Numbered from the stretch's first letter, positions 50,904-60,119 are shown. The stretch is 64,000 bases of DNA from Prado023 sp963747335 (GCA_963747335.1 CAVVEV010000002.1:124001-188000); one strand, 5' to 3'. The notes: generated by a model from the sequence alone, not told the origin. Program-made: numbers and translations.

Positions 50904-51881
50904 ATGATCCGACGCACCACCCCCGTGGCGATCGCCGGCATCGCCGCCGCAGCCCTCGCGTTGGCTGGATGCGCCAACTCCGACCCGGACACCGGGTCCG
51001 CCCCATCCGGATCCTCCGGCGCAGGGGCGTCGGTCGTGGCCACCACGACGGTCTGGGGTGACATCACCCGCCAGATCGTCGAGTGCGCGGGGGCCGGTGA
51101 GGTGACCACGCTGATGCCCGTCGGCACCGACCCGCACGACTTCGCCGCCTCCTCACAGGACGTGGCGGCGATGGTCGGGGCCGATCTCGTGATCGCCAAC
51201 GGCCTGGGCCTCGAGGAGGGCCTCGAGAAGAGCCTCGAGTCAGCGCAGCAGGACGGTGCGATCGTGTTCGAGGTCGCCCCGCTGCTCGACCCCATCCCCT
51301 TCGGCGAGGAGGGTGCGGAGCACTCGGAGGAGGGCGAGGAGCACGAGCACTCCGGCGACGACCCGCACGTGTGGCTCGATGTCACGCGCGCGGCCACCGC
51401 GTCGGCCCTGATCGGTGCCGAGTTGACCGAGGCGACCGGCACCGCCGACTTCACCCAGTGCGGCCAGGACCTGCAGACCGAGCTCACCACCCTCAACGAG
51501 GAGGTCGCCGCAACGTTGGCCACCGTGCCCGAGGACCGCCGCATCCTGATCACCGACCACGAGGCGTTCGGGTACTTCGCCAAGGCCTACGACTTCACGG
51601 TCGCGGGAGTCGTGATCCCCGGTGGCTCGACCTTGGCTGAGCCCAGCTCCTCGGAGCTCGCCACGCTCACCACCACGATCGAGGACGCCGGAGTCACTGC
51701 GATCTTTGCCAACACCTCCAACCCCCAGGCCCTCATCGATGCTGTGGCCGCGGAGGTCGGCGACATCGAGGTGGTGCCTCTCTTCGAGGGTAGCCTCGGT
51801 GGCCCCGGGTCCGGGGCCGAGACCTACCAGGGGATGATGACCACCAACGCGCAGCTCATCTCCGACGCGCTGCGTGACTAG
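50904..51881 (+). CDS. znuA: Zinc/manganese ABC transporter substrate-binding lipoprotein ZnuA-like
   Basis: 325 residues, TroA/ZnuA cluster 9 protein. A signal peptide ends in a lipobox (ALALAGCANSDPD). Metal-ligand motifs: MPVGTDPHDFAASSQDV (first His), an acidic His-rich loop GEEGAEHSEEGEEHEHSGDD and DPHVWLDVTRAA (second His), ITDHEAFGYFAKAY (third His) and FANTSNPQALI near the end. The His-rich loop favours zinc. The preceding promoter carries a putative Zur site. znuB follows 9 bp later. Confidence 0.92.
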   Translation: MIRRTTPVAIAGIAAAALALAGCANSDPDTGSAPSGSSGAGASVVATTTVWGDITRQIVECAGAGEVTTLMPVGTDPHDFAASSQDVAAMVGADLVIANGLGLEEGLEKSLESAQQDGAIVFEVAPLLDPIPFGEEGAEHSEEGEEHEHSGDDPHVWLDVTRAATASALIGAELTEATGTADFTQCGQDLQTELTTLNEEVAATLATVPEDRRILITDHEAFGYFAKAYDFTVAGVVIPGGSTLAEPSSSELATLTTTIEDAGVTAIFANTSNPQALIDAVAAEVGDIEVVPLFEGSLGGPGSGAETYQGMMTTNAQLISDALRD

Positions 51882-51890
51882 GCTGCGCGT

Positions 51891-52778
51891 GTGACCCTGA
51901 TCGACTGGCTGGCTGAGCCCTTCGCGCTCGGATTCCAGCAGAGGGCGCTGGTCGGGGGCATCCTGGCCGGACTGATGTGCTCGATCGTCGGCACCTGGTT
52001 GGTTCTGCGCGGCATGGCCTTCTTCGGTGACGCCTTCACCCATGGCGTCGTCCCGGGGATCGCCGCAGCCGTGGCGTTCAACTTCTCCCCGCTCCTGGGT
52101 GCGGCCATCGCCGCGGTGGTGATGCTCCTGCTGATCGAGACGGTCCGACGGCACACGACGCTCAGTGAGGACACCGCGATCGGCCTGCTCTTCGTGGGCA
52201 TGCTGGGGCTGGGCGTGGTGATCATCTCGAAGGTGGACAGCTACACCGGCAGCCTCACCTCGATCCTCTTCGGTGACGCCCTGGGTGTGACTCGTGAGGA
52301 CATCGCATGGCAGCTCGGGCTGGGTGCGATCGTGATCACGGCGTCGCTGCTCCTGTACCGGCCCCTGTTGGCGCTGTCGTTCAACGAGCACAAGGCCTAC
52401 CTGTTGGGCATGCGGCCGAAGATGGCCCACGCCGCTCTTCTGGTCCTCATCGCGACGGCCGTGATCGGCAGCTTCCGGGCGGTGGGCACGCTGCTCGTCT
52501 TCGGCCTGCTTGTGGGCCCCCCGGCTACGGCCTCGCTGGTGGCGCGGACGGTGCCCCGGATGATGGTCGGCGCCGCAGCCCTGTCCGTCGTCTCGGTGTG
52601 GCTGGGCCTCGTGATCAGCTACCACCTGGGCACGGCAGCGTCCGCGACGATGGCCATCGTCCCCGTGGCGATCTTCTTCCTCGTGCTGCCGTTCTCCAAG
52701 GCGGTCCATTCGCGCCGCCAGCTCAAGGACAACGGGCTCGACGAGCCCGCCGGCGACGGCGTCAGGGCGGCCGCCTGA
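51891..52778 (+). CDS. znuB: Zinc ABC transporter permease ZnuB
   Basis: 295 residues with eight or so helices of the ABC-3 family. Landmarks: FQQRALVGGILAGLMCSIVG at the first helix, LRGMAFFGDAFTHGVVPGIA (with conserved His), VDSYTGSLTSILFGDALG and FGLLVGPPATASLVARTVP. The GTG at 51891 has TAGGCT 6 nt upstream; that box overlaps the znuA stop codon TAG. The stop overlaps the znuC start as TGATG. The C-terminus is a charged cytosolic tail. Confidence 0.92.
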   Translation: MTLIDWLAEPFALGFQQRALVGGILAGLMCSIVGTWLVLRGMAFFGDAFTHGVVPGIAAAVAFNFSPLLGAAIAAVVMLLLIETVRRHTTLSEDTAIGLLFVGMLGLGVVIISKVDSYTGSLTSILFGDALGVTREDIAWQLGLGAIVITASLLLYRPLLALSFNEHKAYLLGMRPKMAHAALLVLIATAVIGSFRAVGTLLVFGLLVGPPATASLVARTVPRMMVGAAALSVVSVWLGLVISYHLGTAASATMAIVPVAIFFLVLPFSKAVHSRRQLKDNGLDEPAGDGVRAAA

Positions 52779-53605
52779 TGGCCGACGCGGCACCGCACCA
52801 GTCAGGGCACGTTCACAGCCCCGGAACCCACCCCACGGGCAGTGACATGATCGTCGAGGCGACAGACCTCGAGCTGCGCTACGGCAGCTTCATCGCCGTG
52901 GCGCACTCCACGTTCCACATCCCCCGGGTGGGCGTGGTGTCCGTGATCGGGCCCAACGGGTCGGGCAAGTCGACGGTGCTCTCGGCGCTGGTCGGGCTGG
53001 TCCCGGTGGCTGCAGGCGGCCTGCGGGTCATGGGAGCCAGCCCGGAGTCAGCTCGCGAGCGGATCAGCTACGTCATGCAGGCCACGCCGGTCCCGAGGGT
53101 CACCCCGATCACGGTCCGGGAGGTGGTCGGGCTGGGTCGGTATGCCGAGCGGGGGATGTTCGGTCGGTTCCGCAGCTCGGACCGACGCGCGATCGACGAC
53201 GCCCTGGAGCGCATGGAGATCAGCCACCTGGCCCGCCGGCACATGCACGAGCTGTCGGGGGGTCAGCGCCAGCGCGTCCTGATCGCCCAGGGCATCGTCC
53301 AGGAGCACGAGCTGCTCGTGCTCGACGAGCCACTGACCGGGCTGGACATCACCTCGGCCGCCACCATCGACACCCTCATCCACGAGCAGCGCGCCGACGG
53401 GTGCACGGTCATCCTGACCACCCACGACCTCGACGAGGCGCGCGCCGCCGATTGGGTGGTGCTGGTCAGCGGCCGGGTCGTCGCCTCCGGCCCTCCCGCG
53501 CAGGTGTGCACCCGGCGCAACCTCGAGGTGGCCTACGGCTTGGGCAGCATGCACGAGTGGGAGGGCTTCCTCGACGACCCCGCCCACGACACCCACCAGC
53601 GCTGA
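52778..53605 (+). CDS. znuC: Zinc ABC transporter ATP-binding protein ZnuC
   Basis: 275 residues. Walker A GPNGSGKSTVL, Q-loop YVMQATPVPRV, ABC signature ELSGGQRQRVLIAQG, Walker B LLVLDEPLTGLD and switch His in LTTHDLDEARA. The first 23 residues are His-rich (HQSGHVHSPGTH) and could bind zinc. The ATG at 52778 overlaps the znuB stop (TGATG); an internal ATG (52847, MIVEATDLEL) starts the conserved ATPase domain and is an alternative. Last gene of the znu operon. Confidence 0.93.
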   Translation: MADAAPHQSGHVHSPGTHPTGSDMIVEATDLELRYGSFIAVAHSTFHIPRVGVVSVIGPNGSGKSTVLSALVGLVPVAAGGLRVMGASPESARERISYVMQATPVPRVTPITVREVVGLGRYAERGMFGRFRSSDRRAIDDALERMEISHLARRHMHELSGGQRQRVLIAQGIVQEHELLVLDEPLTGLDITSAATIDTLIHEQRADGCTVILTTHDLDEARAADWVVLVSGRVVASGPPAQVCTRRNLEVAYGLGSMHEWEGFLDDPAHDTHQR

Positions 53606-53661
53606 ACGGCAGCCGCCGCACCGCCCCACCGGCGACCACCGATGCCAACGAGGACCTGGGG

Positions 53662-54672
53662 TCAGCGCAGGGGGAGGTCGACCATCACCATGTTGTGGTC
53701 CGATGCCCGGTAGTTGTTGTCGAACTTGCCCTGGGCCGTCAGGCGCAGCACTACCTCGTGGCGTTGCGGGGGCACGGTGGAGAAGATGTAGTCGATGCGC
53801 GTGGTGTCGCGGCCGTAGAAGTACGGCCGGGGTGGGAAGCCCTTGTACTTGCGGGTCTTCGGGGTGTAGTTGACCGTCGAGTAGTTGCCGTTCACCTTCA
53901 CCGGGGCAGCGAACCCGTCGATCAGGCCCGCGGCGCCCAGGACCGACTGCGCGCCGTACGGCTGCCGGCGCTGGTAGGAGTTGAAGTCCCCGCCGACGAC
54001 GATGTTCACGTCGCTCAGGCCGCTGCCCGCGATCAGGGCGTTGGCCCAGGGACGCAGCGCCGACGCGACGGCGACCCGCAGGCGCTCGCCCTCTGCTGTC
54101 TTCTCAGTGGGCAGGTGGGCCGAGATGAACAGCGACGTCCGGCCGCTGCCCACCGGCGTCAGGAAGGCGTAGGAGACGTTGCGGTCCTGGGTACCACCGA
54201 AGTCGACAGCCGCGATCGTCGACATCCCGGCCATGCCGGCCGGAGCCCCGCCGGAGGGCAGGCCAGCCAGGCTCATCCGCGAGGGCTTGTAGAAGATGTG
54301 CGCCCCCCGCGTGCAGCCCAAGGTGCACCCGGAGTAGTCCGCGGAGGCGATCTGGTAGCCCAGCCCGCCGAGCAGGCCGCGGACGTCCTCGATGTGCGTG
54401 GTGCCGCCCCAGCGCTGGGTGTTGGCCTCTTGGACCAGCAGGACGTCGGGTGCGGCGTCCCGAACGGTGTTCACCAGAGCGCTGCGACGCTTCGACCAGG
54501 ACCACTTCGCCTTCATCCGCGTCGTCTTCATCACGTTGTACGTAGCGACCCGGATGGCGTCGTCGGCCGGTGCCGAGCTTGGGACGATGGCCTGGGCGAT
54601 CGGAGCCGTCCCGGCCAACAGGCTCATGGCTGTTGCGGCGGCTACGGCCAGGGTGCGCAGGGATCCGTGCAT
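53662..54672 (-). CDS. Secreted endonuclease/exonuclease/phosphatase family protein
   Basis: 336 residues. A signal peptide (MHGSLRTLAVAAATAMSLLA...AQA) precedes an EEP domain: IRVATYNVMKTTR (Asn), LLVQEAN (Glu), SAHLPTEKT (His), VVGGDFNSYQ (GDFN), RIDYIFSTVP and ASDHNMVMVDL (SDH). These are the catalytic and metal residues of DNase I/sphingomyelinase-like enzymes. Outside the cell it could cut nucleic acids, phosphoesters or lipids. GAGGGG precedes the ATG at 54672 by 8 nt. It converges with znuC and is divergent from prfC. Confidence 0.9.
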   Translation of the reverse strand: MHGSLRTLAVAAATAMSLLAGTAPIAQAIVPSSAPADDAIRVATYNVMKTTRMKAKWSWSKRRSALVNTVRDAAPDVLLVQEANTQRWGGTTHIEDVRGLLGGLGYQIASADYSGCTLGCTRGAHIFYKPSRMSLAGLPSGGAPAGMAGMSTIAAVDFGGTQDRNVSYAFLTPVGSGRTSLFISAHLPTEKTAEGERLRVAVASALRPWANALIAGSGLSDVNIVVGGDFNSYQRRQPYGAQSVLGAAGLIDGFAAPVKVNGNYSTVNYTPKTRKYKGFPPRPYFYGRDTTRIDYIFSTVPPQRHEVVLRLTAQGKFDNNYRASDHNMVMVDLPLR

Positions 54673-54923
54673 GCCAGGTGCCCCTCGGTGTCGGTCGAGC
54701 CCCGGGATGGGGGCCTGTGCAGGCGTTCGTCGGCATACCCTGCCCCAGAACTTGACCGTTGGCGAGCACATTCGACCCTCCGGGATGATCCGATCTCGCG
54801 ACGACGCAGACCGGACCGCCTCCGGGCGAGGCGTAGAATCGGCCGCATCGGGTGCCGTCGGCGGGGCCCGGCGCCCTGGCTCTCGGGAGTGCGTGGGCCC
54901 AATGAAGGAAGCCTGGGAGTCCC

Positions 54924-56540
54924 ATGAGCGAGCCGTCGTCCGGTGCGGGAACGGCCCTCGGCGTCGGGTCAGTGGCTGCGGAGGCGGGCCGCCGTCGGAC
55001 GTTCGCGGTGATCAGCCATCCCGACGCGGGCAAGTCCACCCTGACCGAGGCCCTGTCGTTGCACGCCCGGGCCATCGGGCAGGCCGGGGCGGTGCACGGC
55101 AAGGCCGGACGTCGCTCGACGGTCTCTGACTGGATGGAGATGGAGCAGGCGCGCGGCATCTCCATCAGCTCGTCCGCCCTGCAGTTCACCTACCGCGACA
55201 TCGTGCTGAACCTGGTGGACACCCCCGGCCACGCCGACTTCTCCGAGGACACCTACCGCGTGCTGACTGCCGTGGACAGCGCGGTCATGCTGCTGGACGC
55301 GGCCAAGGGCCTTGAGCCCCAGACGATGAAGCTGTTCGAGGTGTGCCGCAGCCGCGGGGTGCCGATCGTGACGGTCGTGAACAAGTGGGACCGCCCCGGC
55401 CGTGACCCGCTGGAGCTCATGGACGAGATCCAGACCCGCACCGGGCTGATCCCCACGCCGCTGACGTGGCCGGTCGGGATCGCCGGGGACTTCCGGGGGG
55501 TCCTGGACCGCACCACCGGCGGGTTCATCAAGTTCACCCGGACCGCCGGTGGCGCCTCGATCGCCCCGCAGCAGCTGCTGGACCCCGATGCGGCCCTGGC
55601 CAGCGAGGGTGCCGCGTGGGCCGACGCCGTGGGCGAGCACGAGCTGCTCGACGCGGACGGCTACAACCACGACGAGGCCGAGTACCTCGCGGAGCGGACC
55701 ACCCCGGTGCTGTTCGCCGCCGCGGTGCTGAACTTCGGCGTGGGGCAGTTGCTGGACGTGCTGTGCGACCTCGCCCCGCCCGCAGGTCCGCGTCCCGACG
55801 CTGACGGCGTGCCGCGCCCGGTGGAGGCACCGTTCAGCGCCCAGGTGTTCAAGGTCCAAGCCGGGATGGACTCCGCGCACCGCGACCGCCTGGCGTTCGC
55901 GCGGGTCAACTCCGGGGTGTTCCACCGCGGTGATGTGCTGACCCACGAGCCGACGGGGCGCTCGTTCGCGACCAAGTACGTGCACGCGGTGTTCGGCCGG
56001 AACCGCGAGACCCTGGAGATCGCGTTCCCCGGTGACGTGATCGGCTTGGTGAACGCCGGCTCGCTTCGCGCCGGCGACACCCTGTACGCCGAAGCACCTG
56101 TGCGGTTCCCGCCGATCCCGAGCTTCGCCCCCGAGCACTTCCGCATCGCCCGCGCCAAGGACCCGTCGCGGTACAAGCAGTTCCAGCGCGGCATCGACCA
56201 GCTCGACCAGGAGGGCGTGGTCCAGGTGCTGCGCTCGGACCGGCGCGGCAACCAGGCGCCCGTGCTGGCCGCGGTCGGACCGATGCAGTTCGAGGTCGCA
56301 GCCCACCGGCTCGAGCACGAGCTGCGTGCGCCGATCCACCTCGAGATGCTGCCCTACACGATCGCCCGGCGCACCCGCCGCGAGGACATCGCCGCGATCG
56401 AGGCCCGCCGCGGCACCGAGGTCCTCGAGCGCGGCGACGGGGCCCTGTTGGCCCTGTTCACCGATCGCTGGCAGGTGCAGTGGGTGCAGCGCGACCATCC
56501 CGATGTGGTCCTCGATCCCCTGGTCGCCGAGATCGAGTAG
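54924..56540 (+). CDS. prfC: Peptide chain release factor 3
   Basis: 538 residues, GTPase that recycles RF1/RF2 from the ribosome. G-domain motifs: SHPDAGKSTLTE (G1), RGISISSSALQF (G2), DTPGHADF (G3), VNKWDRPGRDPLEL (G4). Later domains contain NFGVGQLLDVLCDLAPP and the C-terminal LPYTIARRTRREDIAAIEAR. The presence of intact nucleotide motifs distinguishes it from EF-G by length and absence of domain V. GGGAG lies 6 nt before the ATG. A TAGAAT -10-like box sits about 90 bp upstream. Confidence 0.96.
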   Translation: MSEPSSGAGTALGVGSVAAEAGRRRTFAVISHPDAGKSTLTEALSLHARAIGQAGAVHGKAGRRSTVSDWMEMEQARGISISSSALQFTYRDIVLNLVDTPGHADFSEDTYRVLTAVDSAVMLLDAAKGLEPQTMKLFEVCRSRGVPIVTVVNKWDRPGRDPLELMDEIQTRTGLIPTPLTWPVGIAGDFRGVLDRTTGGFIKFTRTAGGASIAPQQLLDPDAALASEGAAWADAVGEHELLDADGYNHDEAEYLAERTTPVLFAAAVLNFGVGQLLDVLCDLAPPAGPRPDADGVPRPVEAPFSAQVFKVQAGMDSAHRDRLAFARVNSGVFHRGDVLTHEPTGRSFATKYVHAVFGRNRETLEIAFPGDVIGLVNAGSLRAGDTLYAEAPVRFPPIPSFAPEHFRIARAKDPSRYKQFQRGIDQLDQEGVVQVLRSDRRGNQAPVLAAVGPMQFEVAAHRLEHELRAPIHLEMLPYTIARRTRREDIAAIEARRGTEVLERGDGALLALFTDRWQVQWVQRDHPDVVLDPLVAEIE

Positions 56541-56632
56541 GCCCCGGCGGCAGGGAGGGCTCGGAGGCGCGAGTGCCTGGCGCTGGCCGCAGGGGCAGGA
56601 CGTTCGGTGGTGGGCGACGGTAGCCTGCCCGC

Positions 56633-57155
56633 ATGGCGACTCTCGTGCTCACGGTGATCGGTGACGACCGGTCGGGTCTGGTCTCTGCGCTCTCCGGCGT
56701 GATCGCCGACCACGGCGGCAGCTGGGAGCGCAGCCAGATGGCGCGGCTGGCCGGGAAGTTCGCCGGCATCGTCGTCGTGGCCGTGCCCGACGACCGGGCC
56801 GAGGCGCTGATCGAGGAGTTGGGGCCGCTCGGGACCCAGGGTCTGCTCGACGTCACCGTCGAGAGAGGCACCGAGGAGGCACCCGGCATAGACGTGACCC
56901 GACTCAGCCTCGAGTTGGTCGGCGCCGATCGACCGGGGATCGTGCACGACATCTCCCGAGTCCTGGCCGAGCGTCAGGTCAGCATCGAGGAGCTGCACAC
57001 CGCCACCCGCGAGGCGCCGATGGTCGGGGGGATGCTGTTCGAGGCGACCGCGACACTCCTGGCACCGACGACCGTGCCGCTCGCCGACCTCCAAGCCGTT
57101 CTGGAGGAAGCTCGCGAACGAGTTGATGGTCGACCTGTCCCTGTCCGCCGGCTGA
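56633..57155 (+). CDS. ACT-domain regulatory protein (GcvR-like), C-terminus frameshifted
   Basis: Two ACT domains in about 173 residues (after correction): LVLTVIGDDRSGLVSALSGV and SLELVGADRPGIVHDISRVL. Similar proteins bind amino acids and regulate glycine cleavage genes in E. coli (GcvR); the ligand here is unknown. One extra A at 57108-57109 (GGAAG) shifts the frame 16 codons before the expected end; the correct tail is LANELMVDLSLSAG, stopping at 57155. The uncorrected frame runs to 57433 and overlaps a convergent gene, which is unlikely. The ATG at 56633 has TAGCCT 6 nt upstream. Confidence 0.85.
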
Positions 57156-57195
57156 GGCGCTGGGAGGCGACACTCCGCACCGCAAGCGTGGGGTC

Positions 57196-57888
57196 CTACT
57201 GGCGGGCGCGGGCCAGCGCCTTCCTGGCCACGGACAGGGTGCGCTTCCAGGTGGGGCGCGGGGGCGTCGCCATCGACACAGGATCGCTCTGGTGGGAGGC
57301 GACGGTGACGACAACAGTGGACCCGGTTCGCGCTGCGATCGCATGCCCGTTGGCAACGCCCATACCCACGCTGCGCTGGTTCCACGTCACGGACTGCACT
57401 CCAACCCGGCGTGCAGCCGCCGGGGTGCGGTAGATGGTCGCGATGCCGTCGCAGTCCTCGCACCACCACTCCACGCTCTTCTCGCAGCCAGCCAGGAAGG
57501 TGGGAAGACCAGTGAGGGCCTGCCTCGCGGCCGCGGTCGTGGCGAAGCGGTAGACCGTCACCTCGACCACTCCCGAGTACTGCTTTCTCCTGGCGATCGA
57601 CCCCATGTAGTAGCTGTTGCGGTGCTCGGCGGCGGTCGCGAACGGCAGGTCCGAGCGACAGTTCGCGGGTTCGGCTCCCAGGGCCGAAGCATTGGGCTCA
57701 CCGAGGGAGCGATTCCACGTGCCCGCGCCCTTCATCGAAGCCTTGACCTGGGTCGCGCTCGGGAAGTCCGACCTGACGATGTCGGCATGAGCTGGGGCCG
57801 GTCCAGTCATGATCAGGCAGACCGCCAGCGCCGCGATCAGCCACGCCCTCCACCCCACTGACTTGTGCAGGACCTCGGTGCGAACCAT
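57196..57888 (-). CDS. Secreted protein of unknown function, Cys-rich
   Basis: 230 residues with a signal peptide (LIAALAVCLIMTGPAPAHA). The mature part contains Cys pairs (NCRSDLP; GCEKSVEWWCEDCDG) likely to form disulfides, and a C-terminal alpha/beta stretch (GSTVVVTVASHQSD). The overall layout, DFPSATQVKASM at the mature start, resembles the extracellular sensor domains of actinobacterial PknH-like proteins, but that is only a resemblance. The ATG at 57888 has GGGAGG 6 nt upstream. Confidence 0.75.
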   Translation of the reverse strand: MVRTEVLHKSVGWRAWLIAALAVCLIMTGPAPAHADIVRSDFPSATQVKASMKGAGTWNRSLGEPNASALGAEPANCRSDLPFATAAEHRNSYYMGSIARRKQYSGVVEVTVYRFATTAAARQALTGLPTFLAGCEKSVEWWCEDCDGIATIYRTPAAARRVGVQSVTWNQRSVGMGVANGHAIAARTGSTVVVTVASHQSDPVSMATPPRPTWKRTLSVARKALARARQ

Positions 57889-58058
57889 GGTGCGCCTCCC
57901 CATCTGGGCGTGCCTGGCCGGGCAGACCCTGAGCGTACCGCGGAACGTGACTGGTCCCGGCACGCGATACTCGCCGCGAGGCCGGGCGGAGGCAGACACT
58001 CAAGGCCCGTCACACCGAGGTGCGGTCCTCCGGGTCGCACGGGGGCCACGATAGGGGC

Positions 58059-58628
58059 ATGGCAGACGCGCCCGATCGCCTCCCGTCGAGAGAGACGGCG
58101 CTGCGCGAGGACCTCAACAGGGAGTACTACGCGATCCTCGACGTGATCTCCGCCTACGACGGTCGGTTCCTGACAATCAAGGGCTGGTCGGTCACGCTCT
58201 CCCTGGCTGCACTCGGCTTGGGCTTCCAGCAGCAGCACTACGCCCTCTTCGGCCTCGCCGCGGCCACCGCGCTCGCGTTCTGGTTCCTCGACATCCTGAT
58301 GAAGGGCTACCAGTTCCACTACTACGCCAGGATGCGCGACATCGAGGTCGCCTGCTTCCGCCTCAACGCCGTCGACCTTGCAGATCTTGGCCAGTTCTCG
58401 GCACCCCGGATCGACATGGCATGGGGGTACCCCGGCGATCCGAGGGAGCAGGACCGGCGGACTGGCCCGCCTCAGCGGCGGGATCGGGAAGACGTCCAGG
58501 AACTGTTCAACGGCCGCTACTGGTCTCCGGGGGTGTTCCTCCCGCACGCCGTCGCCGTCGTCCTTGGGCTGGGGCTGTTCCTCGCCGCCGTCCTCGAGGT
58601 CCCATGGCTCAGCTCGTTGCAGCCATGA
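58059..58628 (+). CDS. Membrane protein of unknown function
   Basis: 189 residues. Three hydrophobic helices are visible: SVTLSLAALGLGFQQQHYALF merging into GLAAATALAFWFLDILM, and a C-terminal FLPHAVAVVLGLGLFLAAVL. Between them is a charged, cytosolic loop (residues 90-160). No enzyme motif is recognised. The frame begins upstream but ATG 58059 fits best, with CACGAT 6 nt before it. It is the last gene before the accessory region. Confidence 0.7.
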   Translation: MADAPDRLPSRETALREDLNREYYAILDVISAYDGRFLTIKGWSVTLSLAALGLGFQQQHYALFGLAAATALAFWFLDILMKGYQFHYYARMRDIEVACFRLNAVDLADLGQFSAPRIDMAWGYPGDPREQDRRTGPPQRRDREDVQELFNGRYWSPGVFLPHAVAVVLGLGLFLAAVLEVPWLSSLQP

Positions 58629-58661
58629 CCGATGTTGTGGGGCGAAGTCGGACCACCCGCC

Positions 58662-58716
58662 CAGTTCGGCACGGGATTGACAGAAGTGCGGCACTCGGCG
58701 TCGGGGTGCCGAACTG
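58662..58716. repeat. Inverted repeat near the accessory region
   Basis: Perfect 11-bp arms CAGTTCGGCAC (58662-58672) and GTGCCGAACTG (58706-58716) around 33 bp, which itself contains the palindrome AGTGCGGCACT. It is about 80 bp from the tRNA-end copy at 58797. It may be the remnant of a mobile-element end. Confidence 0.55.
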
Positions 58717-58796
58717 ACTGGGGGCAGATCTGAGGCCGAAGCCGGCGACGTCCCCCCAGCCGCCTACTCGACCTGCGACGAGCATCGTCACGTGAG

Positions 58797-58817
58797 TGAG
58801 TGGGCCCCGCGGGGCTC
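58797..58817. repeat. Copy of the tRNA-Lys 3' end (left direct repeat, att-like)
   Basis: A 21-bp sequence identical to 60120-60140, which is the 3' end of the tRNA-Lys gene plus CTCA. It consists of TGAG followed by TGGGCCCCGCGGGGCTC. Duplication of a tRNA 3' end is the hallmark of integration at a tRNA attachment site. Confidence 0.8.
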
Positions 58818-60119
58818 CTGTTTCACGACTTAGTTAACCCCTGTCTCGCGTCATCGTTAACCCTTCGGGGCGTGTCGAAGAATCGCGTGATCGTTGAGGC
58901 AGTGCTCGCTGGTCAGTCCCATGGATCCGTGGCCCGCCAGTACGGGATCTCCACGGTCTGGGTGGGCAAGTTGGTGGCCCGCTGGCGGGCCGGTGGGTGG
59001 GACGCGTTGGCCAAGCAGTCCACCCGCCCGAAGTCGAACCCGAACGCGACCAGTCAGGAGGTCGTTGCCCGGGTGATCGCCCTGCGCCAGGAACTGACCG
59101 CCGCCGGGCTGGACGCCGGCCCGCACACCCTGCACACCCACCTGCAGAGCAGCGGACTGCCGGCACCGTCAGTGACGACGATCTGGCGGATCCTGACCCG
59201 CGAAGGGCTGGTCACCCCCGAACCCCGCAAACGCCCGAAACGCAGCTACCTGCGCTTCGAGGCCGACCTGCCCAACGAGTGCTGGCAGTCCGACTTCACC
59301 CACTGGCCCCTGGCCGACGGCACCGACACCGAGATCCTGACCTGGCTCGATGACCACGCCCGCTACGCCCTGAGCCTGACCGCCCACATCCCGGTCACCG
59401 GCCAGGACGTCGTGACCACCTTCCGCGCCGCCGTCGACGCTCCACGGCATCCCCGCCTCCACCCTGACCGACAACGGCCTGGTGTTCACCACCCGGTTCC
59501 TGCACGGACCCAACAACTTCGAACGGGAACTGGTCATCCTGGGCATCGAGCAGAAGAACGGCCGACCCAACCACCCCCAGACCCAAGGGAAGGTGGAGCG
59601 CTTCCAGCAGACCCTGAAGAAGTGGCTCCGCGCCCAACCACCAGCCGCCACCCTCGCCGACCTGCAGACCCAGCTCGAGGAGTTCCGCGAGGTCTACAAC
59701 CACCAACGCCCGCATCGCTCACTCGCCGGCCGCACCCCCGCGCAGGTCTACACCGCGCGCGCCAAGGCCACCCCCACCGGCCGCGACGGGCACTGGCGCA
59801 TCCGCCACGACAAGGTCGACAAGACCGGACGCGTCACCCTGCGCCACGGCGGACGCCTGCACCACATCGGCCTGGGCCACGAACACAACGCCACCACCGT
59901 GCGGATCCTCGTCCACGACCTGCACATCACCGTCATCAACGCCGACACCGGCGAGATCATCCGCGACCTGACCCTCGACCCCACCCGCGACTACCAACCC
60001 CTCGGCCGACCACCCGGCCCACCCAAAGGCAGCCCCCAACGCGGCGGACGCAAGAAGAAGACCCCACCGACATAAACGAAGTCCCGGGACACCTGTTAAC
60101 GATGTCCCGGGACTTCACA
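58818..60119 (+). mobile_element. IS481-family-like insertion element
   Basis: A 1.3-kb element carrying an IS481-type transposase, between 21-bp copies of the tRNA-Lys 3' end. The left end contains AGTTAACCCCTGTCTCG and TCATCGTTAAC; the reverse of the right end reads ACATCGTTAACAGGTGTC, so the ends share an imperfect terminal inverted repeat with a CGTTAAC core. The exact boundaries are uncertain by a few bases. The flanking repeat is much longer than usual target-site duplications of IS481 (a few to about 15 bp). Confidence 0.75.
58872..60075 (+). pseudogene. IS481-family transposase, frameshifted
   Basis: Integrase-core (rve) DDE transposase, about 400 residues after correction. The N-terminal HTH reads VLAGQSHGSVARQYGISTVW. 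The catalytic triad is Asp in CWQSDFTHWPL, Asp in LTDNGLVFTTRF and Glu in GKVERFQQTLKKW. After the first Asp one extra C at 59442-59443 shifts the frame (GCTCCACGG should read GCT CAC GGC, Ala-His-Gly), so the last two residues of the triad lie in a second frame (59482-60075). It is unlikely to be functional as sequenced. GTG start at 58872. Confidence 0.88.

Noticed and set aside
57156..57433. C-terminal extension of the ACT protein
   Set aside because: Overlaps the convergent secreted-protein gene and replaces a conserved tail; better explained by an extra base.
59440..59450. Programmed frameshift in the IS481 transposase
   Set aside because: No slippery heptamer is present at the shift point, and IS481 transposases are normally a single frame; an indel is simpler.
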